Counted from the stretch's first letter, positions 1-8,905 are shown. The stretch is 64,000 bases of DNA from Kiloniella laminariae DSM 19542 (GCF_000374005.1 NZ_KB893146.1:1-64000); one strand, 5' to 3'. Notes: generated from the letters alone by a model not told the origin. Translations and numbers: made by a program.

Positions 1-110
1 AAATATTCTCCATAAATGCCTTAGCATTTGGGTCGAATAATTCTCCTGATGACACGTTGCATAAATAACAGGCAAAGCCTATATCTATGCAATAAACTCA
101 GACAGAAAAC

Positions 111-139
111 GGGACCATAAGGGACAAAACCCTTATAAA
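111..139 (+). promoter_or_regulatory. Probable promoter region of the initiator tRNA with inverted repeat
   Basis: A TATAAA box at 134-139 lies about the right distance upstream of the mature tRNA 5' end at 156. An inverted repeat ATAAGGG (117-123) / CCCTTAT (130-136) overlaps it. The -35 side (GGGACC at 111-116, 17-base spacing) is a poor match, so the promoter is inferred mainly from position. The same inverted-repeat arrangement recurs near 2952-2974. The first 110 bases hold no gene that I can support; the only structure is a small AAATGC/GCATTT hairpin at 14-29. Confidence 0.4.
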
Positions 140-155
140 AAAAACACCACCTTGA

Positions 156-232
<77 letters not shown>

Positions 233-240
233 ATAATATC

Positions 241-275
241 AACGCCTTAGCTAGAAATAGCTAAGGCGTTTTTTT
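241..275 (+). terminator. Intrinsic terminator of the initiator tRNA
   Basis: A 12-bp perfect stem, AACGCCTTAGCT (241-252) and AGCTAAGGCGTT (259-270), with a 6-base loop AGAAAT and a T tract running to 275. From here to 461 I see no further gene. Confidence 0.93.
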
Positions 276-461
276 GTGCTTGGGCGTGTGTCTGAGAAAG
301 GGAAAAGGGGGGAGGAAGGTGAAGAGAACAGCTGGATAAAGACTCGCTGCCGATAAACGGCGTTTGCCAGAAAACTTTGGCAATTGAGAATTAAAGCAAA
401 ATTAAGTATTGAAAGATAAGCAGGGTGTTAATCAGGGCACTATCATCCACGAAGGTTGTGT

Positions 462-2876
462 ATGTTAAAGGTAATAGGTTGCATCACCGTCCAGCATGAC
501 TGGCGGCTCGTCCTCGTTGCGGCGCTTGTGTGTTCGTTGATCAGTTTTGTCGCAACGGCGATGTTCCGTCGCGCAGAGACAAGCGAGGGTTTAAGAAAAT
601 GGAGTTGGCTGGGCGGCACGTCTCTTGTGACCGGTGCTGGTGTCTGGGCCACTCATTTTATCGCCATGCTGGCTTATGAATACCAGATTGAGCGAGGCAT
701 TGACGGTTTTTTAACGCTTGGTTCGGGGCTTATCGGTGTGGCTTTTTCCGCCGCCGCCTATTCGGTTATGGTGTTCTCGAAACGGCATATTCGGATTGTT
801 GCCGGCGGCGTTCTCTTGGGGACCGCTATTTCTGCCCTTCATTATGTCGGCATGGCGGCCTATAGCGTCGGTGCGACGTTGAGTTGGGATGTGGCTTATA
901 TCAGCGCCTCCGTTGTGCTGTCGATCCTGTTCAGCACCGCCATGTTCTGGGCGCTTTGCCGCGAGAACAATGGGCTGCTCAACGCAGCTGCGCCGGTTTT
1001 ACTCTTCCTGGCGATCGTTTTGATGCACTTCACCGGTATGACCGCTTTGACCCTTGTACCGACGATGATGATAGATACATCGGTTTTAATTATCGAGAAG
1101 ACGACAGTAACGGTCGGTGTCATCGCTGTTTCGATCATGATGGCCCTTATTGGTCTGGTCGTTCTCGCATTCGACAATCGACTCGTCCATCAAAAGGCCA
1201 AAGACGCAGACAAGCTGAAAGTATTGAACACCCAGCTTGAAGCGGCGCTCGTCCGGGCCGAGGCATCTGCGAAGTCGAAGTCGGACTTTCTTGCCAACAT
1301 GAGTCACGAAATTCGGACACCGATGAACGGTATTATCGGCATGACCGAGGTACTGATGAATACCAACCTTGACAAAAACCAGCGAGAATACGCCCATCTT
1401 GTTCTTTCGTCCGCAAACGGCCTCATGAGGGTATTAAACGACATACTCGATTTCTCCAAGCTGGAAGCAGGCAAGATGAGGCTTAGCCCCTCTTGCTTCA
1501 ATTTGCGGCGCATGGTCGAAGAAGTTGTCGCAACCATGCAGGCGCATGCGTCCGCACAAGACATGGAGCTCATTGTGCGTTATTCGCCGACACTTCCCGG
1601 AGGGGTCGTCGGCGACGAAGGTCGAATACGGCAGGTACTGGCAAATCTGATCGGCAATGCGGTCAAGTTCACCAAATATGGGCATGTTTTTGTGAATGTG
1701 GAGGGGGAGAGAGACGCCGGGGGTGTTTCCTTCCTCATTGAGGTGGAAGATACGGGTATCGGCATTGCGGAAGAACAGGTCGATCATATCTTTGAAAAAT
1801 TCGAACAGGCTGATACCTCTCGCTCACGGCGTTACGAGGGTACAGGGTTGGGGCTGGCCATATCAAAGGAACTCGTCGAGCTAATGGAAGGCTCGATCGG
1901 GGTGCGTAGCGTTCTGGAAAAGGGATCGACGTTCTGGGTAAAGCTGCACTTGCCCGTGGACGATAAGGTAACGGCATTAGCTGTCGCTGATCCCGACGTT
2001 TTCAGTGATCTCCGTGTTCTCGCCGTGGACGACAACTATGTGAATCGGAGGCTTCTCCAGGAAATTCTTGCTGGGAAGGGGATTGAGGCGACGATCGTCG
2101 CCTCGGCGCGTGAGGCATTCACGGCGCTAGAACAGTCCCATATGCGCGGTGCCATGTTTGATTTGTTGCTGACAGATTATCATATGCCGGAAGAAAACGG
2201 CGACGAACTCACCAGGCGCATTCAGCAGGATGAACGTTTCAAAACCCTGCTCTGCGTAATGTTGTCCTCTGTCGATGTCGAAAAACAGCCGGATGAGGAA
2301 TGCGCTGAACGATATGCGGCTTGGGTGACGAAACCAATCCGGGCGGCCCACCTTATGGACACAATATTGGGCGTACTGAGTGAGAGTTCGATTGAGCGAT
2401 TGAAAACTGTAGAGCATTCGCTCAACACCACCGAACGCGTTGAGCCCGACGAGGGTAGACAGAACGGTCCCTATATTTTGGTTGCCGAAGATAATGTCGT
2501 CAATCAACGTGTGCTCGAAGCCTATCTTGCAAATGTGGAATATGAGGTCGTCATGGTCGAAAACGGTCGTGAGGCCGTGGACGCCTATCTGAGGCACCCA
2601 CCAGTGCTCATCCTGATGGATGTTTCCATGCCCGTAATGGATGGTCTTATGGCAACGCGGGAAATAAGAAGAATCGAGGAAGAAACTTCTCTTGCTCGGG
2701 TGTCGATCATTGGCTCCACCGCTCACGTGCTTGAGCAAGACCGGAAAGCATGTATGGAAGCAGGAATGGATGATTTCATCGCCAAGCCCATACGAATGCA
2801 GACGTTGAATGAAGTCGTCCTCAAATGGCTCCCTTCGGAGGAAACGCCTTTAGGGGCTATAGGCGTATTGAGCTGA
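462..2876 (+). CDS. MHYT-domain hybrid sensor histidine kinase with two receiver domains
   Basis: Inner-membrane sensor kinase of about 804 residues. An N-terminal block of six to seven hydrophobic helices carries three MHYT-type motifs (ATHFIAML, ALHYVGMAAY, LMHFTGMTAL), a fold thought to bind copper and sense a diatomic gas or redox state. A coiled-coil linker leads to a HisKA domain (NMSHEIRTPMN, His near residue 282) and an intact HATPase domain (N box NAVKF, EDTGIGI, GTGLGLAISKEL). Two C-terminal receivers follow, with Asp near residues 572 (LLLTDYHMP) and 720 (LILMDVSMP). No Hpt domain is present, so a separate phosphotransfer protein is needed. I chose ATG 462 because GAAGG lies 6 bases upstream; TTG 456 is an in-frame alternative. 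It stands alone between the tRNA and its degenerate copy. Confidence 0.93.
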   Translation: MLKVIGCITVQHDWRLVLVAALVCSLISFVATAMFRRAETSEGLRKWSWLGGTSLVTGAGVWATHFIAMLAYEYQIERGIDGFLTLGSGLIGVAFSAAAYSVMVFSKRHIRIVAGGVLLGTAISALHYVGMAAYSVGATLSWDVAYISASVVLSILFSTAMFWALCRENNGLLNAAAPVLLFLAIVLMHFTGMTALTLVPTMMIDTSVLIIEKTTVTVGVIAVSIMMALIGLVVLAFDNRLVHQKAKDADKLKVLNTQLEAALVRAEASAKSKSDFLANMSHEIRTPMNGIIGMTEVLMNTNLDKNQREYAHLVLSSANGLMRVLNDILDFSKLEAGKMRLSPSCFNLRRMVEEVVATMQAHASAQDMELIVRYSPTLPGGVVGDEGRIRQVLANLIGNAVKFTKYGHVFVNVEGERDAGGVSFLIEVEDTGIGIAEEQVDHIFEKFEQADTSRSRRYEGTGLGLAISKELVELMEGSIGVRSVLEKGSTFWVKLHLPVDDKVTALAVADPDVFSDLRVLAVDDNYVNRRLLQEILAGKGIEATIVASAREAFTALEQSHMRGAMFDLLLTDYHMPEENGDELTRRIQQDERFKTLLCVMLSSVDVEKQPDEECAERYAAWVTKPIRAAHLMDTILGVLSESSIERLKTVEHSLNTTERVEPDEGRQNGPYILVAEDNVVNQRVLEAYLANVEYEVVMVENGREAVDAYLRHPPVLILMDVSMPVMDGLMATREIRRIEEETSLARVSIIGSTAHVLEQDRKACMEAGMDDFIAKPIRMQTLNEVVLKWLPSEETPLGAIGVLS

Positions 2877-2951
2877 TGATTCTAACGCAAAAAGACCTTG
2901 CCTCATAAACGTGCGGAACTATTTTAAAGGCAATGAGATAAATAAGGGATC

Positions 2952-3061
2952 ATAAGGGAATAATCATTCCTTATACGCTAAATACATCACCTTGACCCGG
3001 GGTGATGCACCCGTGACGAATTTGTCTCATAATGCTTCCTTCCTTCGAAAGGATCGCACCA
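2952..3061 (+). pseudogene. Degenerate second copy of the initiator tRNA locus (5' region plus tRNA relic)
   Basis: The order of elements seen at 117-232 recurs here. An inverted repeat ATAAGGGAAT/ATTCCTTAT (2952-2974) is followed 16 bases on by CTTGACCCGGGGTG (2991-3004), which matches 13 of 14 bases at 151-164. Further on, GTCTCATAATGC (3024-3035) resembles the GGCTCATAACCT anticodon arm, then a T-arm-like TCCTT/AAGGA hairpin and GCACCA appear. No working acceptor stem can be formed, so this is not a tRNA gene. An alternative reading is a conserved hairpin element: ATCACC (2986-2991) pairs with GGTGAT (3001-3006), and at the true locus CCACC pairs with GGTGG. Confidence 0.5.
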
Positions 3062-3127
3062 TCAAACCGTGGGATCAAACACCCAGAAAGCTTAAAAGAT
3101 GACAAGCCGAAATGATGGACTGAGAAA

Positions 3128-3964
3128 ATGACAGAGCAAAGACCCCATAACCGTGATAAAAATTACAGGATCCGCAAGGAAAGTGCGTTTTTAAAAGCCC
3201 TGGCTGTTTCTAACACTGCCGGAGAAATCAAACCGAGCATGTACAACAAGTACAGGCAGATCTGCAGGTTTACAGAAATCTTCATGGAGAGGATTGAACG
3301 GACACAAGCGATAAAGCAAAAGCGGGTAAAAGTCTTGGACATCGGATCGGGCAAAGGCTACCTGACTTTCGCAATCTATGATCAGCTTGCTGAGGCAGGT
3401 CTCAATCCAAAAACCGATGGCGTCGATACAAGGCCAGAGATGGTAAATCTTTGCAACGATGCAGCCGAAGTGTGTGGCTTTAGTAACCTTGCATTTCACA
3501 ACATGAAAGCAGAGGATTTTTTTGAAGGCTACTATGATGCAATCATTGCGTTGCACGCCTGTGACACGGCGACAGATGATGCACTGTTTTACGGAATTAA
3601 ATCGAAATCCAAGTTGATCGTTTGCGCGCCTTGCTGCCAAAATGAGGTTTTAAAGGATCTTCAAAAAAGCGACGCCCAAAGCAGGAAATTTATTTCGCAC
3701 GGGTTATTCCTGCAAAAACAAGCTGACATTATCACGGACAATAGCCGCGCGATGCTTCTCAGATCACAAGGGTATCAGGTGGACGTTATCGATTTCATCT
3801 CAACTGAGCACACACAAAAGAACACCCTTATTGCTGCGACAAGAAATAGCAAGCCTTCGCGTGAACAGGTGAAGGAATACGAAAATTACAAAAAATCTTT
3901 TGGCTTTAGTGGTATAAAATTGGAAAAGTTGATGCGGAACGAGGGGTTGTTACCTCCCGCGTGA
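3128..3964 (+). CDS. Class I SAM-dependent methyltransferase (Methyltransf_32-like)
   Basis: A 278-residue soluble protein. The SAM-binding motif I is VKVLDIGSGKGYLTFA near residues 68-83, followed by the acidic motif II GVDTRPEM. Later come the motifs ALHACDTATDDAL and CAPCCQNE, which are characteristic of the Methyltransf_32 group that also contains eukaryotic METTL25-like proteins and various bacterial proteins. The substrate is not known for the bacterial members; nothing here fixes whether it acts on RNA, protein or a small molecule. It is monocistronic, starting at ATG 3128 after an A-rich stretch without a strong ribosome site. Codon use is A/T-richer than that of its neighbours, and an IS remnant abuts its 3' end, so recent acquisition is possible. 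Confidence 0.8.
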   Translation: MTEQRPHNRDKNYRIRKESAFLKALAVSNTAGEIKPSMYNKYRQICRFTEIFMERIERTQAIKQKRVKVLDIGSGKGYLTFAIYDQLAEAGLNPKTDGVDTRPEMVNLCNDAAEVCGFSNLAFHNMKAEDFFEGYYDAIIALHACDTATDDALFYGIKSKSKLIVCAPCCQNEVLKDLQKSDAQSRKFISHGLFLQKQADIITDNSRAMLLRSQGYQVDVIDFISTEHTQKNTLIAATRNSKPSREQVKEYENYKKSFGFSGIKLEKLMRNEGLLPPA

Positions 3965-3965
3965 T

Positions 3966-4154
3966 TCATTTCAGAGATCCTTGTTCAAATTTGGCTTTGT
4001 ATTTGTAAAACGTTGCTGAATGAATTCCGTGAATGCGGCATAGATCGGCTGTTTTTGAACCAGATTCCTGTTCCTTTAAAATCTCTATGATTTGTTCTTC
4101 GCTAAAGCGGGATTTACGCAGCCTCTGTCTCCAGCAACTGGCAGCACGCTCCAT
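3966..4154 (-). mobile_element. Remnant of IS3-family transposase OrfA
   Basis: The 62-residue reading frame contains RFSEEQIIEILKEQESG, then SKTADLCRIHGIHSATFYKYKAKF, the helix-turn-helix of IS3-family OrfA proteins. Full OrfA is usually about 85-100 residues and is followed by a long OrfB with a DDE domain; neither the rest of OrfA nor any OrfB is present. The first 14 residues do not look like an OrfA start and probably come from junction sequence. I cannot find IS terminal inverted repeats around it. It is a decayed fragment and unlikely to be functional. Confidence 0.8.
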
Positions 4155-4164
4155 TTAAATGGAG
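4149..4164. repeat. 16-bp perfect palindrome at the IS remnant boundary
   Basis: CTCCATTT followed by AAATGGAG, perfectly self-complementary, overlapping the apparent start of the OrfA remnant. It may be a rearrangement junction or a regulatory site for the downstream gene at 4310; the sequence alone does not decide. Confidence 0.4.
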
Positions 4165-4309
4165 GGGTTTTCGGAGCGCAGATCATTATCTGGAAGCTGG
4201 GTAGAAGACATTCGTAATTTATCGATTTTTCTAGTACACAGGCAGCCTGATACTGGTATTTACCCCTTGCCGATTCTTTGAAGCAGGTTTTCGAGAAAGA
4301 TATAGTCCC

Positions 4310-6490
4310 ATGGAAATTACTGTAAATTTTTTGGACAACCTTCGGCTTGAGGCCAAGTTCGACGATTTTACGATCACGACCGACCAGCCTATTCGCTATA
4401 AGGGTGATGGCACCGCGCCGAGTCCGTTTGATTATTTTTTAGCCTCTTCCGCGCTTTGCGCCGCGTATTTTGTAAAGTTATATTGCGTATCGCGGGATAT
4501 CCCGACAGATGATATCAGGGTTTCGCAAAATAATATTATCGATCCGGACAACAGGTATAATCAAACCTTTAAAATTCAGGTCGAACTGCCCGCCGGTATA
4601 TCGGAACGTGACCGGGAAGGTATTTTAAGATCAGCTGATCGCTGCACGGTAAAAAAGGTTATCCAGCAAGAACCTGAATTTATCATTGATCTTGTCGATG
4701 ACTTGAATGACGTGCCCCTGCTCCAGTCGTATGAGGGCAGCGGCCATACGGTGGTTCTGGGCAAAGACCTGCCCCTGGAACAGACGATTGCCAATATGAC
4801 GTCTATTCTGTCAGATATTGGCATCAAAATCGAGATTGCGTCCTGGCGGAACATTGTTCCAAATGTATGGTCGCTTCATATCCGCGATGCGGCGTCCCCG
4901 ATGTGCTTTACCAACGGGAAGGGCGCGACAAGGGAAAGTGCGCTCTGTTCGGCTCTGGGCGAATACATTGAGCGGATGAGCTGTAATTTCTTTTATAATG
5001 ATCATTATTTCGGTGAAGAAATCGCGAACAGGGAATTTGTCCATTACCCTAATGAAAAATGGTTCAAAGCAGGTGCTGATGATGCCTTGCCAGAGGGATT
5101 GATGGATGAAAGATGCTTGGAACTCTATAATCCGGATGGCGAACTAAGGGCATCTCATTTAATCGATACAAATTCTGGGCAAATCGAACGCGGGATCTGT
5201 GCCTTGCCCTTTACGCGCAGCTCGGATCAGAAAACGGTCTATTTCCCGTCCAACCTGATCGAAAATCTGTTTGTCAGCAACGGCATGAGTGCCGGCAATA
5301 CTTTGTATGAAGCAAAGGTACAGTGCCTGTCGGAAATATTTGAGCGCGCGATCAAACGGCAAATTATCGAACAAGAAATTGTTCTTCCAGATGTACCAAA
5401 AGAAATCCTGGCAAAATATCCCCGTGTATTAGCTGGTATTGAGGAGCTGGAAAACAAGGGCTTTCCCATTGTCGTTAAAGATGCGTCTTTGGGCGGCAAG
5501 TTCCCTGTTATGTCTGTGACCTTGATGAACCCGAAAACTGGCGGCGTTTTTGCGTCCTTCGGAGCGCATCCCAGTTTTGAAGTGGCGTTGGAACGCTCCC
5601 TCACCGAGCTCTTACAGGGACGCAGTTTTGAAGGCCTGAATGATGTGCCACCCCCGACGTTCAACAGTCCTGCGGTGACTGAACCGGGGAATTTTGTTGA
5701 GCATTTTATTGATTCAACTGGGGTCATATCCTGGAAGTTTTTCAGCGCAAAACAGGATTTTGAGTTTTGTGAATGGGATTTCAGCGGCACGACGGAGGAA
5801 GAAAACGAGTGTCTGATGGAGATCCTCGCAGGTCTTGGAAAAGAGGTTTATATCGCGACCTATGACGATTTTGGCGGTACGGCCTGCAGGATACTGGTGC
5901 CTGATTATTCTGAGGTTTATCCGGTAGAGGATCTGATTTGGGACAATACCAATAAAGCCCTGATGTTCAGGGAAGACATATTAAACATCCATTCCTTATC
6001 GGATGCGCAGCTTGAAGGCCTGCTTGAGCGTTTTGAAGAGTTCGAGCTGGATCCCTATACAGTCATAGCAAATTTAATCGGGATCGAATTCGATGAAAAT
6101 ACCGTTTGGGGCAAGCTGGATGTTGGTGAGTTAAAGATACTGATTTACTTGGCCCTGAAACAATACGAAGAAGCGAAAGAAGCTGTAGGCGACTTCCTGA
6201 ATTTTAATGAAAATACAGTGGCGCGTGTTTTGTTTTATCGAGCAATGGATGCGGTGCTTGATATTACACTGGATGATGAACTGGATATTGATGACTATGT
6301 ACCAAACCTCACCAGAATGTTTGGCCCTGCAGTCATGAACGATGTGGTGGGGGCGGTGACGGGGGATGTCCAGTTCCCTGGCCTGACAAAGACGAGCATG
6401 AAGCTCGAGGGACTAGATAAACATCTGAGATTGATTGAGAGCTATAAAAAACTGCATAAGGCCCGGGAAATACAAGCCCGGAACAAATAG
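4310..6490 (+). CDS. OsmC-YcaO fusion protein
   Basis: A 726-residue cytoplasmic protein. Residues 1 to about 135 form an OsmC-like domain (PSPFDYFLASSALCAAYFVKLYC, with the usual helix and cysteine region; the motif spans roughly residues 37-60). From about residue 180 it is a YcaO domain with GKGATRESALCSALGEYIER near residue 203, the nucleotide-binding signature. A helical, repeat-like C-terminal part runs to the end, as in E. coli YcaO. YcaO proteins activate backbone amides with ATP; E. coli YcaO is linked to RimO-dependent methylthiolation of ribosomal protein S12. OsmC folds act on peroxides or thiols. The fusion suggests sulfur or peroxide chemistry coupled to amide activation, but the substrate is unknown. 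No precursor peptide gene is apparent nearby. Confidence 0.88.
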   Translation: MEITVNFLDNLRLEAKFDDFTITTDQPIRYKGDGTAPSPFDYFLASSALCAAYFVKLYCVSRDIPTDDIRVSQNNIIDPDNRYNQTFKIQVELPAGISERDREGILRSADRCTVKKVIQQEPEFIIDLVDDLNDVPLLQSYEGSGHTVVLGKDLPLEQTIANMTSILSDIGIKIEIASWRNIVPNVWSLHIRDAASPMCFTNGKGATRESALCSALGEYIERMSCNFFYNDHYFGEEIANREFVHYPNEKWFKAGADDALPEGLMDERCLELYNPDGELRASHLIDTNSGQIERGICALPFTRSSDQKTVYFPSNLIENLFVSNGMSAGNTLYEAKVQCLSEIFERAIKRQIIEQEIVLPDVPKEILAKYPRVLAGIEELENKGFPIVVKDASLGGKFPVMSVTLMNPKTGGVFASFGAHPSFEVALERSLTELLQGRSFEGLNDVPPPTFNSPAVTEPGNFVEHFIDSTGVISWKFFSAKQDFEFCEWDFSGTTEEENECLMEILAGLGKEVYIATYDDFGGTACRILVPDYSEVYPVEDLIWDNTNKALMFREDILNIHSLSDAQLEGLLERFEEFELDPYTVIANLIGIEFDENTVWGKLDVGELKILIYLALKQYEEAKEAVGDFLNFNENTVARVLFYRAMDAVLDITLDDELDIDDYVPNLTRMFGPAVMNDVVGAVTGDVQFPGLTKTSMKLEGLDKHLRLIESYKKLHKAREIQARNK

Positions 6491-6660
6491 AGGGATGATG
6501 TGGCTGTCCCCACCAGTAAAAACATCTGATGTAGATTGTTGCCTAAATTTGCAGACTGCATTTTGAATTCTCTAAATATATTCTCTTTTACTGTTATGAA
6601 GAGATGAATTTAGTTTTGTGATCCTTGGATTACGATTGATGGTTCGCAAGGTCTTATAAA

Positions 6661-7092
6661 ATGAACTTAAATTTTCAGGAAAAACAAATACTGTCCTGCT
6701 GTATATTTGAAACATTTGAATGCGCAGGTGAGTTCCTGCATCGGATCGAGATGACGGGGAATATGGGAAGGGTAGAGCGCATTCCGCTTTATCAGCAAAC
6801 TCTGGCTTTGAATAAGTCGAAGAATTATTTTTGTATTCTTGATAACAGAAGAGGGTACGAAAACACTCTAACCCTTGATGATATGCGTTATTTCGACGAT
6901 ATGCTGGTTGAGGCCGGGATTGAGTTATTTTATGGGGCGACGGTTACTCTGGATGATGAGTACAAAAAGATAACCACACTGGCCAATGTTAACGTTGAAG
7001 TATCAGAGCTGGCCGGGGAACTGTTCGCGACCAGCAGTTACCAGGAAGCAGAAGATTTTATCTTTGCGCATATGCAGAAGGCATATCCATAG
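6661..7092 (+). CDS. Hypothetical protein, 143 residues
   Basis: I do not recognise a family with confidence. The protein is soluble, has no signal peptide or membrane segment, and looks like a compact alpha/beta fold: a strand-rich first half with a CC pair near residue 13, an LTLDDMRYFDDML helix in the middle and an acidic C-terminal helix. The size and pattern recall SpoIIAA/STAS-like single-domain proteins, which is only an impression. It follows the OsmC-YcaO gene by 170 bases on the same strand, so the two may be co-transcribed. ATG 6661 is the only reasonable start; AAGG lies about 10 bases upstream. Confidence 0.6.
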   Translation: MNLNFQEKQILSCCIFETFECAGEFLHRIEMTGNMGRVERIPLYQQTLALNKSKNYFCILDNRRGYENTLTLDDMRYFDDMLVEAGIELFYGATVTLDDEYKKITTLANVNVEVSELAGELFATSSYQEAEDFIFAHMQKAYP

Positions 7093-7170
7093 ATTTTAAG
7101 TGTTTTGAAAAAAACTTCTTGTCGCTTCCTGGGGGAGACTTTTATCAAAGGGAGAAGGAACAGGCCACGC

Positions 7171-7398
7171 TTACTTCGCGGTGTTCCATTTGATCTGGAA
7201 TTCAATTTCCTCTTCGCCGTCTCCACGTTCATGTTCGATGTTATAGATCGCCCGAACCGGGACATAGATACGCTCGCCCGCAATCTGAATTTCAAAGCTC
7301 TTGTTTTGTTCCAGTGAATCCGCCAGACGGCGCAACTTTGCGATGAAATCTTCCAGGGGATAGGTTTTCTCGATATCTCTTTCGGGCTTGTTTGCCAT
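7171..7398 (-). CDS. Amphi-Trp domain protein
   Basis: A 75-residue protein with the amphi-Trp domain pattern: LEDFIAKLRRLADSLEQNK followed by FEIQIAGERIYVPV and a C-terminal EEEIEFQIKW strand with the conserved tryptophan. The family is small, widespread and of unknown biochemical role. I start it at ATG 7398 because AAGGAT lies 7 bases upstream; an in-frame extension to 7452 has no ribosome site and is not conserved in character. It is transcribed alone, toward the hypothetical gene at 6661. Confidence 0.82.
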   Translation of the reverse strand: MANKPERDIEKTYPLEDFIAKLRRLADSLEQNKSFEIQIAGERIYVPVRAIYNIEHERGDGEEEIEFQIKWNTAK

Positions 7399-7517
7399 GT
7401 ACGGATCCTTGTTTGGGTACTTTTGTGTGTGTCGTAAAAAGTGCAGGGGCAATCTTTACCGGATCATCTCTGTGAAGCAAGGGGGGCTGTGTTTTCCCTG
7501 TCCGATGAGAAGATCGT

Positions 7518-8429
7518 CTAGTGAACATTTTCCGGGGGCATGTGCCGGAGCTTGTCCGGGTTACGCATAATGTAGATATCGGTTACGTCGCCGCTCTCGC
7601 TGTAGGCAAAGGTAACTCCTGCCAGAATCTCGCTGTCTTTTTGCAGGAAAAACCCGCGCGTGCCGTTAATCTCGGCTGTGACCCAATCATAGCTGGCCCA
7701 CCAGACATAGAGACGCTCCGCCAGAAAGGAAATGACATTGCCTTTGCCATGAAGTGTTTCAAGCAGAGCCTGGACCTTGCCACCGCCATCAGTACTGAGA
7801 CGGATATCGTCAGAAAGCAATGTTGCCAGTTGAGTGGCTGTCCCAGTCGTGATTGCCTGTTGAAAAGCGGAAAGGAGTTTCTCCTGACGCTCGACAGGGG
7901 TGCGGCTTCTGACTTTATTCTTGTCGATCTGTCCCTTGGCGCGGGAGACAAGTTTACGGCAGGTGGCTTCCTGAAGCGCCAGCATGCTGGATATCTCGCC
8001 ATAGGAAAGATCGAAGATATCGTGCAGCAGATAAGCGGCGCGTTCTTTTGGGGTCAGGCGTTCAAGCATCAGCATAAAAGCTGTGCTCAGGCTTGAGGCA
8101 AGCTGCAGTTGACTGTCAGTTTCGTGGGCTGTTTCATGGTTTGTTGTCATGTGCAGGGGCTCCGGGAGCCAGGAGCCGACATAGTCGACCCGGGCGCGGT
8201 GGGCGGAGCGAAGCAGATCGATGCTGCGACGGGTACAGGCGGTCATCAACCAGGCCGAAGGATTGTCTATTTTCTTATGAGCCACCTTCTGCTGGTAATT
8301 TTGCCATTTGATAAAGGTATCCTGTACCGCGTCTTCCGCATCGGCACGAGAACCCAGAATTCGATAAGCTAACCCCAAAAGACGGGGGCGGCAGGTTTCA
8401 AAAATATCTGTGTTGTCGTGTTGCAGCAT
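7518..8429 (-). CDS. ECF41-type RNA polymerase sigma factor with fused C-terminal regulatory domain
   Basis: A 303-residue sigma factor. Regions 2 and 4 occupy residues 1 to about 170 (RLLGLAYRILGSRADAEDAV; LTPKERAAYLLHDIFDLSY). The remaining part is a SnoaL-like domain containing the DGGGK motif and, near the C-terminus, NPDKL, both diagnostic of the ECF41 group. In that group the fused domain takes the place of a separate anti-sigma factor and both holds back and permits activity. It lies one base after the AhpD-like gene (TGA, one base, ATG), so it is translationally coupled to it and very likely transcribes its own operon. No membrane anti-sigma gene is present, as expected for ECF41. Confidence 0.93.
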   Translation of the reverse strand: MLQHDNTDIFETCRPRLLGLAYRILGSRADAEDAVQDTFIKWQNYQQKVAHKKIDNPSAWLMTACTRRSIDLLRSAHRARVDYVGSWLPEPLHMTTNHETAHETDSQLQLASSLSTAFMLMLERLTPKERAAYLLHDIFDLSYGEISSMLALQEATCRKLVSRAKGQIDKNKVRSRTPVERQEKLLSAFQQAITTGTATQLATLLSDDIRLSTDGGGKVQALLETLHGKGNVISFLAERLYVWWASYDWVTAEINGTRGFFLQKDSEILAGVTFAYSESGDVTDIYIMRNPDKLRHMPPENVH

Positions 8430-8430
8430 G

Positions 8431-8862
8431 TCAGTCTCTCGATATTTGGACCCGGTTCCAAAGGTTGATCATGGCAATCGTTCCTGTGAGGATTCCGATT
8501 TCCTTTTCACTAAAGTGCTCTCTTAACTCTGCGCGTAATTTCCCGAGATCCGCGCTGTGATCCATGGTGGTCAGGACCTCGGTCCAGCGCAGGGCTGCGC
8601 GTTCCCTCTGGCTGAAATCATTGACCTTGTCCCAGACAATCAGGCGATCCAGCCGGGTGTTGGTCTCGCCGTCATCCCGGGCCTCTTTGGTGTGCATCTT
8701 GATACAGAAACTGCAACGGTTTATCTGGGAAGCGCGCAGCTGTACAAGATGGTGGAGTGTGCGGTCAAAGCCGTGACTGTCCATCACCGTATGTACGGAT
8801 AAGAGGGACTCCAGAACATCGGGAATTTCCTGTTCGTACTTGACTGCTTGCATCGGGTTCAT
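8431..8862 (-). CDS. Carboxymuconolactone decarboxylase/AhpD-like protein, ECF41 partner
   Basis: A 143-residue all-helical protein with the redox motif CSFCIKMH, the CxxC-x3-H arrangement of AhpD-type peroxidases and alkylhydroperoxidase-like enzymes. AhpD-type genes are the most frequent partners and targets of ECF41 sigma factors. The start is ATG 8862, preceded by GGAG; a longer GTG frame from 8901 would begin inside the proposed ECF41 promoter and can be excluded. It probably reduces a peroxide or electrophile or removes a thiol-reactive compound; the natural substrate is unknown. Confidence 0.9.
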   Translation of the reverse strand: MNPMQAVKYEQEIPDVLESLLSVHTVMDSHGFDRTLHHLVQLRASQINRCSFCIKMHTKEARDDGETNTRLDRLIVWDKVNDFSQRERAALRWTEVLTTMDHSADLGKLRAELREHFSEKEIGILTGTIAMINLWNRVQISRD

Positions 8863-8905
8863 TTTTTTCTCCAGAGTTACAGAAATCGTGTGTCTATACA
8901 CTTAT

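Noticed and set aside
443-652. 69-codon minus-strand frame opposite the kinase start
   Set aside because: Shadow of the kinase gene with no independent support.
8863-8901. GTG-initiated extension of the AhpD-like gene
   Set aside because: It would begin within a few bases of the proposed ECF41 -10 element, upstream of the expected transcript start.
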